A DNA stretch of 64,000 nucleotides from Actinopolymorpha sp. NPDC004070 (lineage in GTDB: Bacteria > Actinomycetota > Actinomycetes > Propionibacteriales > Actinopolymorphaceae): the NCBI RefSeq assembly GCF_040610475.1, contig NZ_JBEXMJ010000001.1, positions 372,001-436,000 on the forward strand, given 5' to 3'. The position numbers and the translations under genes are program-made. Position 1 is the stretch's first letter; the number at the start of each line of letters is the position of its first letter. Shown here piece after piece: positions 49,460 through 57,676 of this stretch. Below the pieces are notes generated by a model. That model saw only the letters and a program-made list of their open reading frames with translations. It was not told the DNA's origin and did no database searches.

Positions 49460-50521
49460 GTGCGCGCGGTCTGGTACGACACGTTCGGCGGGCCGGTTTC
49501 CGTACGCGACGTGCCCTCACCGCGGCCCGGCCCGTACGAAGCGGTGGTCGAGGTCGCCGCGACCGGGGTGTGCCGCAGTGACTGGCACGCCTGGCAGGGA
49601 CACGACTCCGACGTGAGCCTGCCGCACGTCGGAGGGCACGAGTTCGCCGGCGTGGTCGCCGAGGTCGGGTCCGCGGTCCGCGGCTTTCGGCCCGGTCAGC
49701 GGGTGACCGCGCCGTTCGTCCACGCCTGTGGGCAGTGCGCGCAGTGCGCCCGCGGCGACCACCAGATCTGCGCGCGGCAGACCCAGCCCGGTTTCACCCG
49801 GTGGGGTTCGTTCGCCGAGTACGTCATCGTCGACCACGCCGATGTCAACCTCGTCTTGCTTCCGGACGTGCTGGAGTTCACCACCGCGGCGGGGCTGGGA
49901 TGCCGGTTCGGTACGGCCTACCGGGCGGTGCTGCGTCAAGGCCGGGTTGGCGCGGGCGACTGGGTGGCCGTGCACGGATGCGGAGGTGCCGGGCTGTCCG
50001 CGGTCGAGGTGGCCGTGGCGGCGGGCGCCCGGGTGGTCGCGGTGGACGTCTCGGCGGCCGCGCTCGACCTCGCCCGCGCCCTGGGTGCCGAGGAGGTGGT
50101 GGACGCGTCCGTCGACCCCGAACCCGCCGCGGTCGCCTCGGTCGTGCACGACCTCACCGACGGGGGAGCACGGGTCTCGCTGGACTGCCTGGGCTCACCG
50201 CGAACCTGCGCGGCGTCGGTGCTCGGCCTGGCCCGCGGCGGGCGGCACGTCCAGGTGGGCCTGCTGCTCGGCGGCCCGACCCCGGTGCCGATGGACCGCG
50301 TGGTGGCGTACGAACTCGACGTCGTGGGCAGCCACGGCCTGCAGGCCCACGAGTACCCCGCGATGCTCGACCTGGTGACGGCGGGACGCCTGCGGCCGGA
50401 CCGGCTGGTCGGCGCGGTGATCGACCTCGCGGACGTTCCCCACGCACTGGCGGCGATGAGCCCTGGCGGCTCGCGTGGCGGTGCCACCAGCCCGGGGATG
50501 ACGGTGGCCGCTCTCCGCTGA
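49460..50521 (+). CDS. Zinc-dependent alcohol dehydrogenase
   Basis: The 353-residue MDR enzyme has catalytic zinc ligands Cys38 and the pair His60-Glu61 (GVCRSDWHAW, PHVGGHEFAG), the structural-zinc cysteines 90, 93, 96 and 104 (CGQCAQCARGDHQIC) and the nucleotide motif GCGGAGLSAVEVAVAAGARVVAVD. It oxidises an alcohol or reduces an aldehyde with NAD(P). The substrate is not predictable. GTG at 49460 has GGGTAGGT next to it, formed by the guaA repeat. The C terminus GGSRGGATSPGMTVAAL is in the usual place. Confidence 0.9.
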   Translation: MRAVWYDTFGGPVSVRDVPSPRPGPYEAVVEVAATGVCRSDWHAWQGHDSDVSLPHVGGHEFAGVVAEVGSAVRGFRPGQRVTAPFVHACGQCAQCARGDHQICARQTQPGFTRWGSFAEYVIVDHADVNLVLLPDVLEFTTAAGLGCRFGTAYRAVLRQGRVGAGDWVAVHGCGGAGLSAVEVAVAAGARVVAVDVSAAALDLARALGAEEVVDASVDPEPAAVASVVHDLTDGGARVSLDCLGSPRTCAASVLGLARGGRHVQVGLLLGGPTPVPMDRVVAYELDVVGSHGLQAHEYPAMLDLVTAGRLRPDRLVGAVIDLADVPHALAAMSPGGSRGGATSPGMTVAALR

Positions 50522-50539
50522 GTCCGGAACACTGGGGCC

Positions 50540-51586
50540 ATGCCCGAAGACGCCAGCAGCACCCAGAGCCAGAGCGGGACCACCCAGAGCGGGACCGACC
50601 GGAGTGGGACCGGCCGGAGCGGGACCAGTGAGGGCGAGACCGCGAGCCAGGGCGGCGCCGCGCAGTTCGGCCGGGAGGCCGGAGCACGCGGAGAGTTCGT
50701 CCGGCAGGCCAACCGGTTCACCGGGCGGATCACCGCCGACGGATCCTCCGGCCTGCCCGCGGAGCCCGGCCGCTACCGCCTGGTGTGGTCGAAGGCCTGC
50801 CCGTGGGCGCACCGGTCGGTGATCGTTCGTCGTTTGCTCGGCCTGGAGGACGCCATCTCCCTGGCGACCGTCGACCCGATCCGCGACGAACGCGGCTGGA
50901 GGTTCACCCTCGACCCGGGCGGACGGGACCCGGTGCTCGGTATGGAGTTCCTCGCCGAGGCCTACCACGCCACCGACCCCGGCTTCCAGGGCCGGGTGAC
51001 GGTGCCGTGCCTGGTCGACGTGCGAACCGGTGAGGTGGTGACCAACGACTATCCGCAGATCACCCTCGACTTCTCCACGCAGTGGAAGGCGTTTCACCGG
51101 CCGGATGCGCCCGACCTCTACCCGGAGGACCTGCGAGCCGAGATCGACGAGGTTGCCGACCTGGTCTTCCACGACGTCAACAACGGCGTCTACAAGTGCG
51201 GCTTCGCCACCTCGCAGGAGGCCTACGAAGCGGCGTACGACCGGCTCTTCGCCCGGCTGGACTGGCTGGAGAACCGCCTGCGTGGTCAGCGCTACCTGTG
51301 TGGCGACCGACTGACCGAGGCGGACGTGCGGCTGTTCACCACGCTGGTGCGCTTCGACGCCGTTTATCACGGCCACTTCAAGTGCAACCGGAACAAGCTC
51401 ACCGAGATGCCCGTGCTGTGGGCGTACGCCCGCGATCTCTACCAGACCCCGGGCTTCGGGGAGACCGTCGACTTCGACCAGATCAAGCGGCACTACTACG
51501 CCACCCACCACAAGATCAACCCGACCGGTGTCGTACCCAAGGGGCCGGACCCGTCCGGCTGGGCGGTGCCGCACGGGCGAGGCTGA
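50540..51586 (+). CDS. Glutathionyl-hydroquinone-reductase-like (GST family, Xi/Omega type)
   Basis: The 348-residue protein has the YqjG/ECM4 hallmarks: GRYRLVWSKACPWAHRSVIVRRLLGL with catalytic Cys87, a thioredoxin-fold half with VPCLVDVRTGEVVTNDYPQI, and a helical half with NNGVYKCGFATSQEAYE, YLCGDRLTEADVRLF and FKCNRNKLTEMP. Relatives reduce glutathionyl-hydroquinones. Most actinobacteria use mycothiol instead of glutathione, so the physiological thiol is uncertain. The first 35 residues are low-complexity, with four SGTxx units from a 15-bp repeat. A strong terminator follows. Confidence 0.88.
   Translation: MPEDASSTQSQSGTTQSGTDRSGTGRSGTSEGETASQGGAAQFGREAGARGEFVRQANRFTGRITADGSSGLPAEPGRYRLVWSKACPWAHRSVIVRRLLGLEDAISLATVDPIRDERGWRFTLDPGGRDPVLGMEFLAEAYHATDPGFQGRVTVPCLVDVRTGEVVTNDYPQITLDFSTQWKAFHRPDAPDLYPEDLRAEIDEVADLVFHDVNNGVYKCGFATSQEAYEAAYDRLFARLDWLENRLRGQRYLCGDRLTEADVRLFTTLVRFDAVYHGHFKCNRNKLTEMPVLWAYARDLYQTPGFGETVDFDQIKRHYYATHHKINPTGVVPKGPDPSGWAVPHGRG
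50573..50632. repeat. Four 15-bp units encoding SGTxx repeats
   Basis: Units based on AGCGGGACC plus six variable bases run from 50573 in frame and give SGTTQ, SGTDR, SGTGR, SGTSE at the N terminus of the GST-family protein. Confidence 0.85.
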
Positions 51587-51617
51587 CCCGCACACCCCGG
51601 CAGCGGCACCCCGCATG

Positions 51618-51656
51618 CGACGACGCGGACTCTTCGGCGAAGAGTCCGCGTCGTCG
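51618..51656 (+). terminator. Strong terminator after the GST-family gene
   Basis: A perfect 18-bp stem (51618-51635 with 51639-51656) with a 3-nt loop is followed by TTTC. It lies 32 nt after the stop codon. Confidence 0.85.
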
Positions 51657-51759
51657 TTTCGGTGCGGGGGATGGTGCTGTCGTCGGGATGGGCTGGCCGG
51701 GGAAGTGCCGAGCGGGGATGTGGTGCCCGGGGAGGCGGCTGGGGAGGTGACGGAGGAGA

Positions 51760-51972
51760 TCACACCGTCGCCGTGTCCTCCTCGGGGACGATGATCCAGG
51801 CCGCGATGTAGAGCACGACGCCCGCGCCGCCGAGGAGGATCGAGGCCGCCAGCGCGAGCCGGATGATCACCGGGTCCAGTCCGGCGTAGCGCGCGATCCC
51901 GCCGCAGACACCGGCGATCATCCGCTCGTCCCTGGTCCGGACCAACTTCTTCTGGGTCGCAATCTCGTTCAT
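51760..51972 (-). CDS. Small PspC-domain membrane protein
   Basis: The 70-residue protein is almost only a PspC domain: KKLVRTRDERMIAGVCGGIARYAGLDPVIIRLALAASILLGGAGVVLYIAAWIIVP, with one or two membrane helices. PspC proteins sense or buffer envelope stress. GGTGGAG precedes the ATG at 51972. It is the third of three minus-strand genes (with 52142 and 52356), two of which carry PspC domains. Confidence 0.88.
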   Translation of the reverse strand: MNEIATQKKLVRTRDERMIAGVCGGIARYAGLDPVIIRLALAASILLGGAGVVLYIAAWIIVPEEDTATV

Positions 51973-52141
51973 GGCTCCACCTTCGCGGACCGGAGCGGAC
52001 CGGACGATCCGGAACGGTCCCGACCACCCCCTGAGCCGACCCCGACGTGGTTCCGGGTGTCCTGCCGCGCGGCGGTCGGGGTGGGTGCGGGGGCGGCTCG
52101 TGGTGGACTCGTCCGGCCGAGGGCGCACGGTCTCGTTCGCC

Positions 52142-52363
52142 TCAGAGCCGGCGTTCGGGACGGCGCAGTCGCCGGCTACGCCGGATCGAGAGAAGGACGC
52201 CGAACAGCCCGGCGCCGATGAAGATCGTCGGCATCAGCCAGCCGAGGTCGCGCAGCCCGATCTTGCCGGCCGAGACCAGCAGCCAGCTGAACGCGATCCC
52301 GCAGCACACCAGACCGGCCACCAGGGAAACGACGTCGGCGCTACGCCGTCGGGGGTCAGCCAC
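52142..52363 (-). CDS. Small two-helix membrane protein
   Basis: The 73-residue protein has two hydrophobic segments (VVSLVAGLVCCGIAFSWLLV and LMPTIFIGAGLFGVLLSI) and a basic end RRSRRLRRPERRL. Its GTG start lies inside the last codons of the PspC/toastrack gene (8-nt overlap), implying translational coupling. It is not recognised beyond this; similar short proteins follow PspC genes in other actinobacteria. Confidence 0.72.
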   Translation of the reverse strand: MADPRRRSADVVSLVAGLVCCGIAFSWLLVSAGKIGLRDLGWLMPTIFIGAGLFGVLLSIRRSRRLRRPERRL

Positions 52364-54236
52364 GGTGCACCTCCAGGTGTCCCACTCCGAGGTCGACCTT
52401 GAGCCACAGGTCGCCGCCGCCGGCGCCGTCGGTTCCCAGGTCGGTCGTCTTCAGGGTGTTGTCCGCCCCCGACACGGTCCGGTCGAAGACCTCCAGATCA
52501 CCGACTCCCACGTCGGCGTCGACGTGGACGTCGACCCGGGGCGGCACCCTGACCACGAGCTCGCCGGTGCCCAGGTCGACGCTGGTCCGGACGTCCCGAC
52601 CGTCCCGCAGCGGCACCCGGGTCAGGTCCAGCCGGACCCGGCCGGTGGAGTAGTCGTAGCTCGGCCGGACCTGCTCGCGCGTGGTGGGCCGCACCCGGTG
52701 GTCGTGGGCGGCGGCGGTGACGTCGAAGTCGGCCGCGGTGACGGGTACCAACGCGACGGTGAGGATCGCCCCCACGGCGATCAGCCCACGGGAACGGCCG
52801 AACCACGTGCCGGCGATCAGCCCGAGGCCGACCACCGCCAGCACCGCGGCGACGTACGCACCGGCCGGGACGGTGACGGCGTACCTCCCGCTGGGCAGCC
52901 GGCTGCTCTCCTGCCAGCCGGCCAGTGCCGCGCAGGCGAGCATCGCGCCCAGCATGGTCACGAGGAACAGCACGTAACGCCGCCGGCGCCGTGGAAGAGG
53001 AGGTGGTGGTAGCGGCGGGATCCCGGACGCAGGATGGGTCGCCGCATCCTCGCCCGGCCGGTCGTCGGCAGCGGTGGTTGCGTCCAGGCCGAGTGGGTCG
53101 GGCTGGTCCCAGAATCCCGGCGGAGTCGGCTCCCCGGACCGCCAGGAGCCGACCTGCAGTGGACGGGTGTGCTCGTCGACGCCCTCTTGGTCCGGTGACT
53201 GGGCCGGCCGACCGGGGAATGCCTCCGGTGCGGGCGTGGCGGTCAGCGGCCGGGTGACCTCCGCGTCCGGGTCGGCCGCGGCACCCGCGTGGCCCGCCTG
53301 CTCCAGGCTGTCGGCGACCTCCGAGAGCGGCCGGGTCATCGCGGTGGCGGCCGCCTCGGCAGCCGCCGACGGGCGAGAACCCTCGGTACCAGACCGGTGC
53401 GCGGAGCCGGACGGTACGCCGCCACCGGGCGGGGTGCTTTCGTTCGCAGGCACTGTCGCGCCGGGTGCGCCGGGTGCGCCGGGTGCGCCGGGTGCGCCGG
53501 CGCCCGGTGGGGTGCCGGGAACCTGGACGCCGTCGGACTGACGGCGCAGCAGGGCCACCAGCCCCAGCACGCTGAGCACCAGCAGCGCGGGCACGTGCCA
53601 GGGGAGCCCCCACCAGGGGATGCTCACCACGACCAGACCGATCACGACCAGGCCGGCCACGAACACCGGACCGTCCGGCTTGCCGTCGCGGCGCCGGCCG
53701 AGCTGTTGCTCCAGGATCGACCGGTCCTCGCCCACCCGGGGGATCAGCACCCAGCCCGCGGCGTACAGCAGCAGGCCGACCCCGCCGAACGGCGCCAGCA
53801 CCGCGAGCACCACCCGCAGCAGAACGGGGTCGACCTGGAGCTCACGCCCGAGCCCCGCGCAGACCCCGCCGACCACACGCCCTTCGTCGCTGCGGTGCAG
53901 CCGGCGCAGGTCGCGCACCACGCCGTCGGTGCGGCGCGCGTCCCGGTCGTCGCGTCCGCGCGGCCCGCCCTGGTCGTGACCCTGGCGGCCGCCCGCGCTG
54001 CTCGGCCCTTCCCCGCCGGGAGGTCCGTCGGAAGCTTCGCCGGACATGCCGAACCCGTCCGCCGGGTCCGGGACATGCGAAGCGTCCGGTGTGCGTACGG
54101 TGCCCGACTCGTCCGGCTCGGCGCCTCCACCGCCCTGCCCGGGTGCACCGGCCTCACCGGATGCACGGGCCCCGCCGGGTACGCCGCCACCAGGTGCGGT
54201 GTCGCCGCTTTCCGCGGGCGGAGTCGTGTCAGCCAT
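52356..54236 (-). CDS. PspC-domain protein with C-terminal toastrack-like domain
   Basis: The 626-residue protein has a long Gly/Pro/Asp-rich N terminus, a PspC domain (about 112-175, LHRSDEGRVVGGVCAGLGRELQ), helices, a Pro-rich cytoplasmic stretch with collagen-like GAP repeats, three further helices around 450-530, and a C-terminal beta-rich domain (VDLGTGELVVRVPPRVDVHVDADVGVGDLEV) like the toastrack or LiaF-type domains. Such proteins modulate LiaRS-like envelope-stress kinases. The gene is divergent from a kinase that also has a PspC domain. ATG 54236 is used. Confidence 0.85.
   Translation of the reverse strand: MADTTPPAESGDTAPGGGVPGGARASGEAGAPGQGGGGAEPDESGTVRTPDASHVPDPADGFGMSGEASDGPPGGEGPSSAGGRQGHDQGGPRGRDDRDARRTDGVVRDLRRLHRSDEGRVVGGVCAGLGRELQVDPVLLRVVLAVLAPFGGVGLLLYAAGWVLIPRVGEDRSILEQQLGRRRDGKPDGPVFVAGLVVIGLVVVSIPWWGLPWHVPALLVLSVLGLVALLRRQSDGVQVPGTPPGAGAPGAPGAPGAPGATVPANESTPPGGGVPSGSAHRSGTEGSRPSAAAEAAATAMTRPLSEVADSLEQAGHAGAAADPDAEVTRPLTATPAPEAFPGRPAQSPDQEGVDEHTRPLQVGSWRSGEPTPPGFWDQPDPLGLDATTAADDRPGEDAATHPASGIPPLPPPPLPRRRRRYVLFLVTMLGAMLACAALAGWQESSRLPSGRYAVTVPAGAYVAAVLAVVGLGLIAGTWFGRSRGLIAVGAILTVALVPVTAADFDVTAAAHDHRVRPTTREQVRPSYDYSTGRVRLDLTRVPLRDGRDVRTSVDLGTGELVVRVPPRVDVHVDADVGVGDLEVFDRTVSGADNTLKTTDLGTDGAGGGDLWLKVDLGVGHLEVHRG
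53458..53493. repeat. 9-bp repeat encoding collagen-like GAP units
   Basis: GCGCCGGGT is repeated four times in a row and gives Gly-Ala-Pro units on the minus strand in the linker of the PspC/toastrack protein. Confidence 0.85.
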
Positions 54237-54430
54237 CCTTAGATCCTTCGCCGTGACCGTCGCAGCCGCATCCGGGATGTCCCTGGGCTTGCCCCCTCGG
54301 ACCTCCGGACCCGACAGGGGGCGTCCCGGTGGCTCCGCGGGCCCGACTCGTGTGACCATCGTCGGGAGGACTGCCCGAGGAGGACCCCATCTTCACCGAC
54401 CCGAGTGCCGGAATCCTCGGTACCCCCACC

Positions 54431-55747
54431 GTGGCGGGCGCGCAGGACGCGCCCCCTCGCTGTGTGCGGCGTACCGACGGAAAGGTCATGGGCGGAGTTG
54501 CCGGTGGGCTGGCCGACCATCTGGGGCTGCAGCCCATCCATGTGCGACTGGGGTTCATCGGGCTGGCCATGATGGGCGGCTTCGGGCTTCTCCTGTACGC
54601 CGCGCTGTGGGTGGTCCTCCCCCAGGACACCGCCGTACGCACGGGCGACCAGCCGGTCGGGGTCGAGGCGGCCACCCGGCAGGGCAAGCGCACCGAGGGC
54701 CCGCGCCGCCGCCGCGTGCAGGATCCCGGGCAGCTGGTCTCGATCGCCGTGCTGGCGATCGGCGTGATCGCACTCTTCCCGCACCTGGGCGGGGTCTCCG
54801 CGCAGGTGTTCTGGCCCCTGCTGGTCGGCGGCGGCGGCCTCGCGTTGCTGTGGCGGCAGGCCGACGAGTCGCAGCGGGTGCGCTGGACCTCCTCGGCGCC
54901 GACCAAGCTGCGCTGGCTGTGGCCGCTGTTCATGACCGGCGGCTGGGTCACCGTCCTGCGTACCGGCGTCGGGCTCCTCCTCGTCATCGTCGCGCTGACG
55001 TGGGGTCTGTCCTCGGCCGCCGGGATGAACGCCGTCAACGCCGGGCTCCCGGTCCTCCTCGGCGCCGTGATCGGTCTGGTCCTCATCGCCGGTCCCTGGA
55101 TGTGGCGGATGGTCGGCGACCTGTCCGAGGAGCGCCGGGAGCGAATCCGTTCGCAGGAACGCGCCGACATGGCCGCGCACCTGCACGACTCGGTGCTCCA
55201 GACGCTCGCGCTGATCCAGAAGCAGGCGCACGACCAGCGGGCGGTGGTCCGGCTCGCGAGGTCCCAGGAACGCGATCTTCGCCAGTGGCTGTACGGCGAC
55301 CAGGAGGACGCCGACGCCACCCTGCGCAGCGAACTGCGGCGGGCGGCGGCGGAGGTGGAGGACAACCACGGCGTCCCGGTCGAGGTCGTGATGGTGGGTG
55401 ACGCACCTCTCGACCCCGCGCTCACCGCGGTCGTCCGCGCCGCCGGGGAGGCGATGGTGAACGCCGCCAAGCACTCCGGCGCGCCTAGGATCGACGTCTA
55501 CGCCGAGGTGGAGGAGGACCGCGTGGAGGTCTACGTCCGCGACCGCGGGGTGGGTTTCGACCCCGACCGCGTGGGCGAGGACCGCCTCGGGGTGCGGCGG
55601 AGCATCTACGAACGGATGGAACGCCACGGCGGGCGGGCACAGGTCCGCAGCGCTCCTGGCGAGGGCACCGAGGTGCGCCTCGTCGTGGACGACCGCGACG
55701 CCAGAGTACGAGCCGACCAGACCAGATCAGGTCAGAGTCGACGGTGA
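54431..55747 (+). CDS. PspC-domain sensor histidine kinase (NarL/LiaS-type)
   Basis: The 438-residue protein starts with a PspC domain (about 9-70, RCVRRTDGKVMGGVAGGLADHLGLQP), has several further helices to about 230, then a HisKA_3-like dimerisation region with the phospho-acceptor His252 in AHLHDSVLQTLALIQ, and an ATPase domain with EAMVNAAKHSG (N box), RDRGVGFDPD and RRSIYERMERHGG. GTG start at 54431. It pairs with the response regulator at 55759 (11-nt gap). Placing PspC on the kinase suggests membrane-stress input through PspC contacts. Confidence 0.92.
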   Translation: MAGAQDAPPRCVRRTDGKVMGGVAGGLADHLGLQPIHVRLGFIGLAMMGGFGLLLYAALWVVLPQDTAVRTGDQPVGVEAATRQGKRTEGPRRRRVQDPGQLVSIAVLAIGVIALFPHLGGVSAQVFWPLLVGGGGLALLWRQADESQRVRWTSSAPTKLRWLWPLFMTGGWVTVLRTGVGLLLVIVALTWGLSSAAGMNAVNAGLPVLLGAVIGLVLIAGPWMWRMVGDLSEERRERIRSQERADMAAHLHDSVLQTLALIQKQAHDQRAVVRLARSQERDLRQWLYGDQEDADATLRSELRRAAAEVEDNHGVPVEVVMVGDAPLDPALTAVVRAAGEAMVNAAKHSGAPRIDVYAEVEEDRVEVYVRDRGVGFDPDRVGEDRLGVRRSIYERMERHGGRAQVRSAPGEGTEVRLVVDDRDARVRADQTRSGQSRR

Positions 55748-55758
55748 GAGGAAGAACC

Positions 55759-56415
55759 GTGAGCACGAACCCCGACAGCAGGCGCCGCATCGTCCTGGTC
55801 GACGACCACGCGATGTTCCGGACCGGCGTACGCACCGAGATCGGCGCCGCCGTGGACATCGTGGGGGAGGCCGGCGACGTCGACGAGGCGGTGAAGGTGA
55901 TCCTCGAGACCAAGCCCGAGGTCGTCCTGCTGGACGTGCACCTTCCCGGCGGCGGTGGCGCCGAGGTGGCCCGCCGGGTGCTGGCGACCGACCCGGACGT
56001 CCGCTTCCTCGCGCTGAGCGTGTCCGACGCACCCGAGGACGTCATCGGGGTGATCCGGGCCGGTGCGCGCGGCTACGTCACCAAGACGATCACCGGTGAG
56101 GAGATCGTCGACGGTGTACGCCGGATCGCCGACGGGGACGCGGTCTTCTCGCCGCGGCTCGCGGGCTTCGTGCTGGACGCGTTCGCCGGCGCCGTCGACC
56201 CCGGCAGCATCGACGAGGAGCTCGACCGGCTGACCCAGCGGGAGCGTGAGGTGCTCCGGCTGATCGCCCGCGGCTATGCGTACAAGGAAGTGGCGAAGGA
56301 GCTCTTCATCTCGGTGAAGACCGTGGAGACACATGTGTCCTCGGTGCTGCGCAAGCTGCAGTTGTCGAACCGCTACGAGCTGACCCGCTGGGCCACCGAC
56401 CGCCGCCTGGTGTGA
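55759..56415 (+). CDS. NarL/LuxR-family response regulator
   Basis: The 218-residue protein has a receiver domain (IVLVDDHAMFRTGVRTEI, phospho-acceptor Asp59 in VVLLDVHLPG, Lys in GYVTKTITGEE) and a LuxR-type helix-turn-helix (LTQREREVLRLIARGYAYKEVAKELFISVKTVETHVSSVLRKLQLSNRYEL). It is the partner of the kinase at 54431. GAGAGGAAG before the GTG at 55759 decides the start over a GTG five codons upstream. Likely targets include the divergent PspC operon. Confidence 0.95.
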   Translation: MSTNPDSRRRIVLVDDHAMFRTGVRTEIGAAVDIVGEAGDVDEAVKVILETKPEVVLLDVHLPGGGGAEVARRVLATDPDVRFLALSVSDAPEDVIGVIRAGARGYVTKTITGEEIVDGVRRIADGDAVFSPRLAGFVLDAFAGAVDPGSIDEELDRLTQREREVLRLIARGYAYKEVAKELFISVKTVETHVSSVLRKLQLSNRYELTRWATDRRLV

Positions 56416-56486
56416 TCGCTGAGTCGTCCGGGTGTGATCTGCTTGTCCACCCGGACGGGGACTCCGGTGCGGTGCCGGGCAGTTAT

Positions 56487-56503
56487 TACTACCTGTTGTA
56501 GTA
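56487..56503. promoter_or_regulatory. Palindromic operator candidate before small membrane protein gene
   Basis: TACTAC (56487-56492), CTGTT, GTAGTA (56498-56503). It is AT-rich compared with its surroundings and its right arm overlaps TAGTAT (56499-56504), a possible -10 box. The pattern is like BlaI/CopY-type operators; no such regulator gene is in the window. Confidence 0.45.
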
Positions 56504-56551
56504 TCGCGCAGGCACGCGGCCCTCAGCGCTCGGAAGGCAGGCACCGTCACC

Positions 56552-56899
56552 GTGGAGTTCCTTCGTCACCTGCTCCTGTTCCTCCACTTCGTCGGACTGG
56601 CGAGCCTGCTCGGCGGGCTGCTGGTGCAGATGAAGGGCCCCGAGCGCCGGATCCTCCCCGCGGTCCTGCACGGGGCGCTGACCCAGCTGGTGACCGGCGT
56701 ACTCCTCGTCGGCGTCATCCAGGGCGGCCTCGGCGAGCACGTCAACAACCCGAAGATCGGCGTCAAGCTCCTCGTGGTCCTGGTCATCACCGTGCTGGCC
56801 TGGGTCAACCGCAGGAAGCCCACGATCGCCGCCGGGCTGTTCTTCGGGCTCACCGCGCTCACGCTGCTCAACGTCGCGGTCGCGGTCTTCTGGCGCTGA
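56552..56899 (+). CDS. Small four-helix membrane protein
   Basis: The 115-residue protein consists mostly of hydrophobic helices: EFLRHLLLFLHFVGLASLLGGLL with a His in each of the first two turns, then TQLVTGVLLVGVI, KIGVKLLVVLVITVLAWVN and AGLFFGLTALTLLNVAVAVFW. The pattern of conserved His and length resembles small actinobacterial integral membrane proteins of unknown role. GTG start; the palindrome at 56487 may control it. It converges on the PIG-L gene. Confidence 0.75.
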   Translation: MEFLRHLLLFLHFVGLASLLGGLLVQMKGPERRILPAVLHGALTQLVTGVLLVGVIQGGLGEHVNNPKIGVKLLVVLVITVLAWVNRRKPTIAAGLFFGLTALTLLNVAVAVFWR

Positions 56900-56940
56900 C
56901 CCCGCTGACCCCCGCTTGACTCTGCCGGCCCGGCCGAGGG

Positions 56941-57666
56941 TCAGCCGGTCTCCACCACGAAGTAGCCCTCGGCAAGGTGTCCTTGCGGTAGTCCCGCCGC
57001 GGCGGCCACCCGGCCGAATCCCTCCCGCAGGCGCGGCTCGAGCTTGTCCGGCTCGGGGTGCTGGCTCCGGTGGGCGTACAGCGCCGCCATCTTCTGGTCG
57101 AACGTCTCGGTGACGTCGACGACATGATTGGTGGTCGGGTGGCCCGACAGCCACATCTCCCGGACGGTCCAGGCCGCCAGGCCCTCCTCGGCGAGCTCGG
57201 GGAAGGCGTAGGGGTTGCGGGCCGCGGGATAGACCGCCCGCACCGCCGCCTCGCCGGCCGCCAGGTGGTCGGGGTGGCTACGGGCGATGAACGACCAGTC
57301 GCGTTCGGGGCTCTGGGTGAGCACGCGGTCCGGGCGTATCTCGCGGATGACCCGGGTGAGCGCGCGAACGAGGTCGGCGTTCACCTCGAGCTCGCCGTCG
57401 ACCAGGCCCAGGAACCGTACGTCGTGCACACCGACGCGCCGGGCCGCCTCGGTCTGCTCGGCTCGCCGGATGGAGGGGATCTGCGAACGCGGCACGTCGT
57501 CCTCGAACCCGCCGGCCTGGCCGTCGGTGCAGATGCAGTAGACGACCTCCAGCCCGGCGGCGGTGAAGTGGGCGATCGTGCCGGCCGCGCCGAAGTCGAC
57601 GTCGTCGGGATGGGCGGTGACGACGAGAACGCGGCTGATCTGGGAGTCGGGGATGACGGTGGTCAC
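56941..57666 (-). CDS. PIG-L/LmbE family deacetylase
   Basis: The 241-residue protein has VTAHPDDVDFGAAGTIAHF, the first zinc-binding motif (AHPDD), and the second in ARSHPDHLAAGEAA (HPDH). The family removes acetyl groups from N-acetylglucosamine-type substrates, as in mycothiol synthesis (MshB) or its turnover (Mca). This member is shorter than MshB and Mca and falls with the many unassigned LmbE proteins. GTG at 57666 is used. The winged-helix regulator ends 11 nt upstream, so they may be cotranscribed. Confidence 0.88.
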   Translation of the reverse strand: MTTVIPDSQISRVLVVTAHPDDVDFGAAGTIAHFTAAGLEVVYCICTDGQAGGFEDDVPRSQIPSIRRAEQTEAARRVGVHDVRFLGLVDGELEVNADLVRALTRVIREIRPDRVLTQSPERDWSFIARSHPDHLAAGEAAVRAVYPAARNPYAFPELAEEGLAAWTVREMWLSGHPTTNHVVDVTETFDQKMAALYAHRSQHPEPDKLEPRLREGFGRVAAAAGLPQGHLAEGYFVVETG

Positions 57667-57676
57667 CTCCGAGAAC

